Under the pieces are notes generated by a model. It did not search any database, was not told the origin of the DNA, and saw only the letters and a list, made by a program, of their open reading frames with translations. Of a DNA stretch of 64,000 bases, positions 35,694-46,300 are shown piece after piece. The DNA comes from Parapristionchus giblindavisi (Eukaryota > Nematoda > Chromadorea > Rhabditida > Diplogasteridae), in NCBI GenBank assembly GCA_943737045.1, contig CALSFV010000265.1, forward strand, positions 558,001 through 622,000, given 5' to 3'. The position numbers were made by a program, and so were the translations under genes. Numbering within the stretch: position 1 is the first letter of the stretch; each line of letters opens with the position of its first letter.

Positions 35694-37289
35694 CACTATC
35701 TGAGATAATTCAACAACTGAATTTTTTTTTGGTATCGATGAAAAATGGATTTTTTTGTTTTATGTATGATAATTACAGGCTCCATGAGTGTAGTTCACTG
35801 GTACTTGGAAATTGCTTCCAATTGAAAATTCGCTTCAGGGGGTGACCGCACAACGATTTGGCGCCTTTTCCATTAAATTAATTCTCACTATTTTCCCATG
35901 GCGAATGAAAATTTTTTATTTGCTCAATCGCTTCTACATATCATAACACATCTTCAGTTTAAAAAGTGTAATTTATAAAAAATTAGAAGTTTGTGTACGA
36001 ATCAATTTTGTTCGTTGGACTTAATTGTGGTGAGCATTGGCGACGTTCCCTAAAAAGTTTATTTCGAATCCTATCGATTCGGGAGTGGGCGCATTCGAAT
36101 ACTTGTCTAATTCTAAAAAAACTATTGCTGAGGAGAGTTTTTCGATTAACGGTCAACGAACGCTGGAATTGGGAATTATCGGAAAAAAATGTTTACATTA
36201 AATTAATTCTCACTATTTTCCCATGGCGAATGTGAACTTTTTATTTGCTCAATCGCTGCTACATATCATAACGTATCATAGCACGTATACGAATAAGTGA
36301 ATAGAATAAAAATTACATCACAATGATGATTAGAATAGTGAACAACACTGCCCAACTACAGTTGCACTCCGAACCATCGGATGAACAGTCAAATACTCGT
36401 GTCATTGCGTTGAAATACGCACGAAACTAGCAGAAAAGCGACAAAAAATCGATTAGGAAATCTCGCCTTCTTGCACTTACCATAATTCCTCACTATAATT
36501 CATACAACAACGACAAAATTGATTCGAACACAAATTTATATTTTTTTATAAATTAAACTTTTTTAACTGAAGATGTGTTATGATATGTAGCAGCGATTGA
36601 GCAAATAAAAAGTTTACATTAGCCATGGGAAAATGGTGAGAATTAATTTAATGTAAACATTTTTTTCCGAAAATTCCCAATTCCAGCGTTCGTTGACCGT
36701 TAATCGAAAAACTCTCCTCAGCAATAGTTTCTTAGAATTAGACAAGGATTCGAATGCGCCCACTAACAAACCGATAGGATTCGAAATAAACTTTTTAGGG
36801 AACGTCGCCAATGCTCACCACAATTAAGTCCAACGAACAAAATTGATTCGTACACAAACTTCTAATTTTTTATAAATTACACTTTTTAAACTGAAGATGT
36901 GTTATGATATGTAGAAGCGATTGGGCAAATAAAAAATTTTCATTCGCTATGGGAAAATAGTGAGAATTAATTTAATGTGAAAAAAATTTCGAAAGTTCCC
37001 GATTCCAGCCTTCGTTGACCTTGATCGAAAAACTCTCCTTTGCAATAGTTTCTTAGAATTAGCCAAGGAGTCGACTGCAACCACTCCTGAATCGATTGGA
37101 TTCGAAATAAACCTTTTAGGAAAAGGCGCCAAATCGTTGTGCGGTCACCCCCTGAAGCGAATTTTCAATTGGAAGCAATTTCCAAGTACCAGTGAACTAC
37201 ACTCATGGAGCCTGTAATTATCATACATAAAACAGAAAAATCCATTTTTCGTCGATACCACACATATGTGGACTTTCTCAGATAGCGTG
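35694..37289. mobile_element. 1.6 kb foldback element with internal repeats
   Basis: Left arm (35694 to about 36290) and right arm (about 36540-37289) are reverse complements: CACTATCTGAGA at the left pairs with TCTCAGATAGCGTG at the right, and CTTCAGGGGGTGACCGCACA near 35836 pairs with the complement near 37140. Each arm contains two diverged copies of a block with TTTCCCATGGCGAATG, giving a four-part composite. No coding signal. Confidence 0.85.
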
Positions 37290-37950
37290 TTATAGCAAAC
37301 ATGTGGTTTCGGAAGATTTTTCGTGGTAGTCATCAAAATATCCTATATTGAGAGTAATACAATCGCATGTATCGTTGATTATTCATAAGAAGCAATGGAA
37401 AGATGCAGCACACACCCGTGGTATGACGTCATAATTGGACATAGAACCGAGACATAGAAAGAGTCGATGGGATTGAAAGAGAGTAGAGAAGGCCCTGAGG
37501 GTATCAGAGAACAAATTGTCATGAGGTCTTCTGTTTCATGTTTCTATAAATATCTCATAAATATGCTATATGGACGTTTAGAATATAATATTTTTAAAAA
37601 AATACCATAAACACGGATCGTTATATTCATTTCATTATTCTTTAGTACCACTTGTAGATAAATTGGAAAATATGATCAGCTTTGCTTCGCTAGTTGCTGC
37701 TATTTAGTTTAGCTTTATAAGTAAGAAAAGTAATGAACAAGAATTATTTACCGTTGTAGTTAACAGTTCAATATTTTTCACGGCGGCTCAATGATAGTAA
37801 CTAAGAAGCTCTTGCCTGAGAAAGAAAGTATCGCAAACTGAGTAATGATGAGCAGTAAAACATCTAGGTTCTCCCAGCGCGATAGTTGATTACGGTATAT
37901 CTGGGCGCTCGCTTCTGACTAGACCTATCATCGAGTTTTACCATTCGCGA
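37290..37950. other. non-coding stretch
   Basis: No exon, RNA or element end supported. Confidence 0.35.
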
Positions 37951-37957
37951 GACATGC

Positions 37958-38030
37958 CGAGATGGCTTAGTGGATAGAGCTTTTGTTTGCGATCCGAACC
38001 TCGTAGGTTCGAATCCCGCCCAGTGCAAAT
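37958..38030 (+). repeat. tRNA-like sequence, probably a tRNA-derived repeat or pseudogene
   Basis: A-box TGGCTTAGTGG and B-box GGTTCGAATCC at tRNA spacing (ATGGCTTAGTGGATAGAG ... CGTAGGTTCGAATCCCGCC). The acceptor stem GCCGAGA does not pair with CCAGTGC and the T-stem is weak, so a functional tRNA is unlikely. Confidence 0.5.
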
Positions 38031-38203
38031 CAACTTTGCCGATTTTTCGTAATGCAAGAGCCTTCAAGCCAAAGTTAAATGTAGGGATTTCTTTTCATTG
38101 AACCGCCGTGTTTTTGTAATTCTTTATTTCTGACGACGGAAAAGGCAAGAAAATGAAATGTACAGACACGTATCAGAAGTGAGATCTACCCAATCGATAA
38201 TTT

Positions 38204-38620
38204 CTACCCTCTGATTCGTGTACTATATGCGTCACGAAAAGAAAAGAAAAAAGAGGCGAGAGAGTGCGTAAAACGAGGAGAGTTTTCTGATTTTCTTTTC
38301 TTTTCTCGATTTGTGAAGAGAGTTAGGTTTAACGAGACTACAATTATATTATGAAAAATATGAAAACATTCTTTGAATTTGCTGAGATGAGCAAAACAAC
38401 GCAATCAAGAAAATTTGGAAAACAGGAAACAAAGAGAAAATAAGTATAAAAAGTGCGTTATGAAGCAGACAAGATAATGCGATGTTCTAGAAGCTTTAAA
38501 TGCACAACCGAGCTAATTTGAAAATCTCCACCCTGGCAATGCTCTCTCGCAGACAAAGAAAGCGAGAGAGCATTGCCAGAGGAGAGAGTTTCAAATTAAC
38601 TCGAGGTGCCGTGAATTCAG
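38204..38620. repeat. dispersed GAGAGTGCGTAAAACGAGGA repeat plus small palindrome
   Basis: At 38246 the motif GAGAGAGTGCGTAAAACGAG is followed by TTTTCTGATTTTC. Relatives occur near 12405, 33150, 51220, 54240 (inverted) and 56405. At 38502-38610 lies a hairpin of the CTCTGGCAATGCTCTCTCGC family with TTTCAAATTAACTCGAGG at its end. Confidence 0.65.
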
Positions 38621-38698
38621 TACTTTATGTACAAAAACGAGAAAAAAAGTAAATTATTCTTGATCGAGATGTTCTATGTTCTCAACCTCTCTCACTAA

Positions 38699-40561
38699 TT
38701 AGACCTTGGTAGGAGGAGGTTGAGTATATCTGAAATGGTACGGCGTGAATGATGAATATCTATAAATAATCACAATAAGCATAAGGGAAAATGATTGGTT
38801 AGATTATCGTTGCATGCACTAACATAGGTTAACACGACTATTTTTAATAAATTCTTAATAAATTACTGACCCAGATTTAAGATATTTGAAGCATTCGATT
38901 AATATGGAGAAGAACCAAGCATTCAAAGCCATAGTAAGAGATAATATCAATACGATAATGAAGCAAGCGAGGCGAATAACTGAAATGTCGTTGTATGATG
39001 TTTACATTTTGTAGGATCCTTTGTGATTTAAATCGTTCTCATTCTATTAAAAGACATACATAGATCGACCAAATGTTTAATTTTCTAGAAGCGACACAAC
39101 CTTTTTTGTACGAGTTAGATCCATTTTCATTGAGATATTTTTCGGTATTAAATAATTAATTAACGTTATTAAAAGCTGCTTACATGTGTCTTCGTCCCAT
39201 CCGAATGAACGAGCATGGTAACGAGTGTCTGGGTGATCTCTGGAATATTTATTTATTGATTTAAATATTTATTCATTTATTTTTTAAATCGATATTTCAA
39301 TTAGTGATAATGAAGTTTATTACTATATTCAGTTTGATTGCTGCTTTTTGGTCTACCGCAGTTGAAAATAATCCGGAAAATTTTTGGAGTCGAGGAAAAA
39401 GTATGCATAAAAGATTTCTTGGAAATATAAAAAAATTCCACGTAAATCGTATTATAATAAACAAGGAATAATAAATAGCAATGATGAATAAATCATTCCA
39501 ATTTCAGACTATTCTTGAATATTTTAAGCAGCTCATTCTGTTCTTGAGAGCCAATAAGGTGTTCAAAATAGCATAACCAATAAATTTATGCCGCATGACC
39601 CTTTTTGACTATTTAAAGAGATTAAAAAGAGTTAGACAGTGCTTGATTACCCACCGAACAAGACTAGCAATGGGTGATCCTGTCCATACAATTCCAATGA
39701 CTGCAACCTGAAGAAGGACCACGTTCAAGAAGAGAACCAGAATCTGAAAACAGCTTCATCATATCATTGATATTCTCTCACCGAGGGATCATGCAATAGA
39801 CTGCAACCACCTTCAATAGCCATAAGATCCATTGAGAACATTGGAAATCGCACAACTATATATTAACACCTTTGCTATGCTAATACATGACTAAGTACAT
39901 TTACATTTCACTAAATATATGCTTTAAACTATAATAATGTACCTGAACACCTAGCATCGGCTTCAATAGCTGTGGACTCCTTTTAGCCACAGCGACGAAT
40001 ACGAGGATGGCAGAGACGATCTGAGCCACGGCCACTTTTCCCTGAATTTAAAGACAAATTATTTCAGGAACAAAATTTTGTCTAAATTCAATTTGAATAT
40101 TCTACTTGGTATTTCTCTCACCTCACTCATGCAGTGGCGGTTGTTTTAACGGTCCCAAGAATACCCAGAAGAACTTTCCCGGGGATGCTAAAACACCGAA
40201 TGAAAATGGGTTGGGCAGAGATGCTTTTTGGTAAATTCTAGACTATATCAAGTTGAGCACTTACCGCTAGTAGAAGCAAGACGAGCACAATCTTTGAGTC
40301 TTTTGATCCGAGAGATGGAATCGATTGGAAGAGAACCAAAACGGCAGCGACTATCGTTACGGCGGAGAAAATCTGAGCGCCGATCTGAAAGAGAAATTTC
40401 GGAGATGTAACTTGTATCGCAGTTCTGTTTGCATATTTGTTGAAAATATTTTTCATATCTGCTATTTATTATGATTTTTAAGTTAAATTTAAAATTTCAC
40501 TCTACTTAAAATCGCATACCATAATATTGATGGACTCGAAGAAACATCTTCCGGCAATCAT
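38699..40561 (-). CDS. small four-helix membrane protein
   Basis: Seven exons on the minus strand: 40561-40520, 40384-40265, 40041-39943, 39743-39655, 39239-39184, 38979-38871, 38729-38699. They total 546 bp in continuous phase, giving 181 aa. Exon 4 uses a GTGGGT donor to keep frame. Predicted helices: about 15-34 (IGAQIFSAVTIVAAVLVLF), 46-72 across the exon 2/3 join (IVLVLLLLAGKVAVAQIVSA), 88-108 (ILVLFLNVVLLQVAVIGIVW), and 138-165 (LACFIIVLILSLTMALNAWF). A short polar loop follows helix 3 and the C-terminal tail YTQPPPTKV is proline-rich. The length and layout fit nematode tetraspan proteins resembling the LAPTM/DUF7027 type, with a PPPT motif as a possible WW-domain ligand; that assignment is inference. 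The ATG at 40561 opens the first exon; no acceptor precedes it closely. Intron 2 also contains a short open block (about 40140-40190) that I left out because its phases do not fit. Confidence 0.7.
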
Positions 40562-43350
40562 TGTTGAAAGTTTGTGAGATCTTTAGAGAAAATAAGATTA
40601 GACAAGAAGTTGCATAAGCAGTGACGAATGTCAGGAAAGGAAACGAACGAAAGTAAAGGAAACAATTTATTCTTGGCTGCTATTGAACGAAAGATTGAAG
40701 AATAAAGATTGGATCTCACGAAGATGTGGGAAAAGGTTTCAAAGAAGCACCCGAGGTAATTTGAATCTCTCTACTCTGGCAATGCTCTCTCGCTTTCTTT
40801 GTCGGCGAGAAAACGTTGGTAGCGTGGAGAGTTTCAAATTAGCTCGGACGCCTTTTCGTATATCTCACGAACATGTGGGAAAGGGTTCAAGATAGATTGG
40901 TTGATTTAAAACAGAACGATTCATGGATTCTCTCACGTAAAATCTCTTATTGTCACAACACACATGTCAGGTGTTGAATTAGCACTGATCAGAAGAGAAA
41001 AAGGTGTCAAAATCAACTCATTCCATCCAAAATTTCTGTTGACAGCCATAAAGTACACTGTCACATACCTAAGACTGCTGAAATTGATACCTTTCTTGAA
41101 AATATTTTTATTTCTAATCCCCCAGGGAGTGCACATTCCAATGATTGCATGAGAGGTTCTTAAATTAAAATTTGCCTGAGTGTTTCCGCAATACCTATGT
41201 GACATGTTTTCAGCATACATTAAATTTTTTTTAAACATAAAAATAAGTTTTAAATTGTTGTAGTGCCGTTGTTTGTCGTGGAATCGCATTACACGAATAT
41301 CTAGAGTAAATACAAGATTCTCCGGGAGTCTATTCCCAATCGTACAATTTCCGTTGTTGTACCCGAACGAACGCTATTTATTCACTACGAAGAGTCTCTC
41401 AAGGGACACACATCATAGCGTGACCAACAAACTGCTATAAAGTAGCTTTATTCTAGTCTTACTTGTTGTCTATGAGGTAGGTTCTATTCAAGTTTTCAAC
41501 CAACAAAAAAAGATACGAGTCTTATTTGCAATCTAAGAAAAACTAACAAATTTAAGAGGAAGGCCTCTCTCTCAAACGGAAAAAAGCGGATATACACTAC
41601 GGAATTCCAACATCATTAGACAGTCAAGAGAGCACTTTAACAGAGTTTGCATTTTTACACTTTTTGTGCATAACAAAATAAGAAGAAGAGGGAGGAATAG
41701 AGGATAAGATAGAAGAAGAAGAAGAAGAAGTCTCTAGTCAATCTTCTCTCAATCAAAGATGTAGTAGTTGACAAATGTTCATTGGTGAGAAATAGATAGA
41801 TTATGAAGATGATGATTATGACAGGAACTACTAACTACTCGAATTTCATGTGGACGCTAGTGAAAACAAGCTAAAAATAGGAAAACTTGGAATGGTACAT
41901 CCGAAAATAGAATATGATTCAATAAAGTCGAAGGAGACTGAACGCTTTAGAAAAAAACCTCATATAATATAATCGGGTTGTCACATTTTTTTGAAGGTCG
42001 GAGGAAACACATACAAAAGAGCAAAGATTAAAGATTCAAAAGATCAAAGATCAAAGGTCCAAAAGATCTAAGATCATTTCAATATCTCTCAAGTGTAGTA
42101 TGGTCTGTTCTTCATGTTTGGTCATGCTGTCATCTCGGAAAAGGAAGAAGAAGAAGAAGAAGTCAATTACGGTAGAGGGAAGAAGCTTACGCAGACAGAA
42201 GTATAAACAACGAGAGCTTAAAGGGAACCTAATCCCGTTACCCTACCGTCTCTTCATTTCTCATACTATCTCGTCGTTCTCTGTCGACGAGAGAGCATTG
42301 GCTGCTGAAGAGACTTGAATGGTCCCTTTAACGCTCAGTGACGAACAATATGCTATTCAAAAGCAACTAAAATAAAGGAAAATATGGGATTGAGTTTTCA
42401 CTGTTTTCTATCTTTTCTCATCTTATGGACAGATGCCATAGACGGGTAAGGGACAATAATGACTGATGGGGGTAAAGAACGACTCTCTATGTCTAGTATG
42501 AATCCTCATCAATGAAAATATGATGGATAGACCAGTCGGAATAGAGAAGAGAGGACGACAGCAAGTAAAAAAGTATTTCAATAATCATGAAAAATGACAT
42601 ATTTATATTATTTATTTTTCCAGCTTTCCAGCTCTACATGGCAAAATAAGGGAAGTTGGGGAAAAACAAGCGATAGATAATTACAATATAATGAAAAAAT
42701 GACCGCTACCGTAATCGGACTAGCTACAAAAGAGTCAACAAATATAAGTTGGTGAAAAAAACGAAGATATGTGGATATTTTCAGATTTGAAAGATTCGGG
42801 TGTGGTAGAAAAGAATGTGGGAGTCTCTCAGAAGCGAGTAAAGAGAGAAATACAAAGAGTAGAGAGGGGTAGAGACGCAGAGAAGAGAGGAGAAATAGAA
42901 GACGTCGATAGTGGAGAAGTGTGGAGAAACGAGAGTGTCAGACAGACAGACAGACTCAAGACTCGTGTCTCCATCCTTCCTTCCTTCAGAGATAAATGCG
43001 AATATACTTTTTGCCACTCACCACCATGAACAGAGATTGACACACTACCGTAACCACCATTACTCCCATCTAATACCGTACCGAGAAATCCCTATTTTAC
43101 ATTTTAAAATCATGCCGTTCTACATCAGAAAATTGTAAACAAACAGATTGAGCTTATTACATGTTTACTATTATCGTAGGCATATGTGAATCTATAAATA
43201 CATCACGAATCATAGTTACATGTAGGAAAAATACATAAATATGTGTAAAATGAATATCACAGACTCTTTCAAGCTAAAAAAACAACAATAAATATCGCTA
43301 TAGCACACTCTTTCAATACAGATTATTTACAATATTACAATAAATATATA
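40562..43350. other. intergenic stretch with several small repeats
   Basis: A CTCTGGCAATGCTCTCTCGC-family hairpin at 40740-40852 (ends GAAGCACCCGAGGTAATTTG and AAATTAGCTCGGACGCC). GAA triplet runs at about 41715-41730 and 42145-42162. A TTAAAGGGAACC / GGTCCCTTTAA bounded element at 42218-42331. A GATCAAAG-rich run near 42020-42075. No gene supported. Confidence 0.5.
42218..42331. mobile_element. 114 bp MITE-like element (TTAAAGGGAACC ends)
   Basis: Starts CTTAAAGGGAACCTAATCCC and ends GAATGGTCCCTTTAA with imperfect inverted interior (CTCGTCG...CGACGAGAGAGC). Could be a short TIR element; target duplication not clear. Confidence 0.5.
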
Positions 43351-46300
43351 TTAGTCAAAGGGGTTCTTTGGTTCATCAAAGGGATTGGTCGAAGAGGTCT
43401 CGAACGGATTGGTGGATGAATGGATTACGGTAGGTCGTCGGGTATCGATTGATCCGGCTGAGGGTGTCTGATGGAATGGAGATCGTGTAGAGGATGCGGT
43501 AGATGAGGATGGAGACAGGGTCGGCACGGATGGTCCATTTGACTGGAATGAATGATTATTGATTGATTTATTGATTTATAAATATATTATTGATTAACAA
43601 TTGCTACCACATGTTCATCGTACGGCATCACAGACAGTTATTAGTAACAACAACGAAAATAAGAGAAAAAGTATTTATTGCCGTTACAAAAGAGCTTAAT
43701 TCAAAAAGCATATGGACTGCTTTAGATGTATTGTTTTGCTGTGTCATACAACTGAGCTCTTTCACATCAACCCATCCATTTACCTTTTTATTAAAAAATA
43801 TGCTTACAGAACGATTAATTCACTACACTACCGTAATCAATCAATCAATAATCAATCAATAATCACCTTCTTCGTATCGAACAATCCACTGCTGATGTAC
43901 TTGGAGATGATCTCAATACTGTCGGATGCCTGAACAAGCCCTATCTATTATACTATATATAAAGCAGGGTGGCCTCCCGATGTCTGATATTTCCCCCAAG
44001 TAAACAAGTTGTGAAAGAGGGAGATTGTGAAATTGGATGGTTTGTGAAAACAGGGCTATGCGGCATGAGTATCTTCCGGGAAAAAAAGATATGCCGAATT
44101 TTTTTCGACATGAAAACGACATAACTTTCTTCTTCATTATAGTTCTGCAGTTTATCAACATTTTTCGACGGTTTTCACAACCGTTTTATTAACGAAATCG
44201 GGCAACAGGTTAACAATAAGATTTAATGAGCAACAAAATTTGGGATGATTTCTACGCCATAATTATATTTTTTTTAAATATAAAAACACTATTTTTTTGC
44301 GAAATAACATTTCCATAGCGTTTTCGGCAAGGCATCATACATTTTCGACGCCGACACAGGATATTTTATAAATAAATAAATAGATAAATATAGTGGGTCG
44401 ATTTAGAAAAATCTTTATTTTCCGTGTAAATTGTAATTTTGTAAGGTGTCCGTAACGGACGGATGGCCAACTTGCGGCCGCAACTTGGCCGTCCGTCGGA
44501 TAGTTATCCGACGGATGGCCAAATTGCGGGCAATAGCAAACTGACTTAGTAATAATTTTAAGCACATTGTCTTCTTATTTCTTGCACCGAACTACTTTAT
44601 TAATACATTTTATTAGTCTATCGATTCAGTTACTATCCAAAATCAGCAGAGTTCCTTTAGTTAAGGTAAGCTTAGGCTTAGAGTCCGCACTACTCTACTG
44701 ATTCATTTAAACATTCTATCGATTCAGTTACTATTCGCACTCAGCAGAGTTCCTTAGTTAAGGTAAGCTTAGGCTTAGAGTCCGCACTACTCTACTGATT
44801 CATTTAAACATTCTATCGATTCAGTTACTATTCGCACTCAGCAGAGTTCCTTAGTTAAGGTAAGCTTAGGCTTAGAGTCCGCACTACTCTACTGATTCAT
44901 TTAAACATTCTATCGATTCAGTTACTATTCACACTCAGCAGAGTTCCTTAGTTAAGGTAAGCTTAGGCTTAGAGTCCGCACTACTCTACTGATTCATTTA
45001 AACATTCTATCGATTCAGTTACTATTCACACTCAGCAGAGTTCCTTAGTTAAGGTAAGCTTAGGCTTAGAGTCCGCTCTACTCTGTCTGTAACTGTTTTT
45101 TGTTCTACGACAAAACAAGAAATAATACGTATTCCGCAAAATGGAGTAAAGGAACTCTGCTGATTTTGGATAGTAACTGAATCGATAGACTAATTAAGAG
45201 ACCGGCTCGGTAAGACTCGAGCATTTTGACCCCCTGCCGGACATTCGCGAGGACTTTCGATCTGGCCCTCAATACTTTCATCATAGACACATCCCGGGGG
45301 GAGACCGATGAAAGTTATAGTGAAAATGCCCTTAGGCTCAAACCCGGCTCACATATGCCGCATAAAATAAAAAATTGAAAAATTCATAACTTTTCAATTT
45401 TGATAGCTATTACTTTTATTTCTTTTTATTGGTGAATAACATGTCATGCACTCTTATAAACACAGCTGAGCAGTAATTTCATAACGTTCTGAATATGTTT
45501 TTTCGTGTTCGATTTTCGGATTTTTCCTCTTCTATCCTCGTTGAAGAGATAGCGCAAAAAATTTCATAGTGCATATTGTAGCCCTGACGATTATGTACAT
45601 GGTGGTCATATTCCCTTGGCCAGCCAGCTTGTCATAAGCCTCGAGAATTGCAACTGAATGTGAGATATGTGCAAATTGCAAAAATCGAAAATTAAATTTC
45701 TTGAAATTCGCAAGAGTAAGAGTTAGCTGTATAATGTCATTTTACTCGTAGTGATGCGCATACACAGAAAAAATATACAAATAGAATCAGACTACATTTC
45801 AAAAAAATTTAAAAAAATAATTATTTTATTTTTATTTTTTCAACCCTCACATTGATTCGACCGTCAAGGCAAGTTGATTCATAGGGCGGATGGTAACTGA
45901 TGCATGTCCGTTTGCGAAAACAACTGCCACGTGAAGAATCGTTGTTTCGCAGATTTCGAAATTATTTTTTTAATTATCAAACTTGAATATTTATATGTTT
46001 CTTTCACATAAATCGGTTGGAAGGTGGCGTATGGCAACCAAAGTTGTACCTTTGTTATCAGTAGGAGTGTACGCTATTAGGCTACCGTAATCATCAGGAA
46101 TCACGAACTAATTTTTTTTTCAGCCGACCCATGATTCTCAACCATGACCCCGGGTTCATGGTTGAGAAATTGTGAGCCCGAAAATTCATGGTGATCCCAG
46201 ACCAAATACAATGTGGCATTATATCAATAGTGTGCCAACTTTTATTTAACTGGATACCGTAACCCAATCTACCGTAATCTAGCTACCGTATTCTAGAATA

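Noticed and set aside
37958..38030. A functional tRNA gene
   Set aside because: A and B boxes are present, but the acceptor stem does not pair and the T-stem has mismatches; kept only as a tRNA-like repeat.
40139..40193. Extra exon in the four-helix membrane protein gene
   Set aside because: It has a plausible acceptor, but no donor keeps the frame on both sides, whereas exons 2 and 3 join directly in phase 0.
41473..41494. TGAGGTAGGTTCTATTC, identical to the let-7 family seed and similar to nematode let-7 relatives
   Set aside because: Neither 60 bp upstream nor downstream contains a complementary arm, so no precursor hairpin can form; the 8-base match is probably chance.
42769..43138. Mutually overlapping frames on both strands near 42.8-43.1 kb
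   Set aside because: Simple GA/CT-rich composition opens several frames at once; no splice sites or family similarity.
44302..44565. Minus-strand frame at 44335-44565
   Set aside because: It runs through the terminal inverted repeat of a foldback element, and the mirrored arm gives no matching frame.
44660..45084. Interstitial telomere
   Set aside because: Only one TTAGGC-like hexamer per 97 bp unit, not a TTAGGC array.
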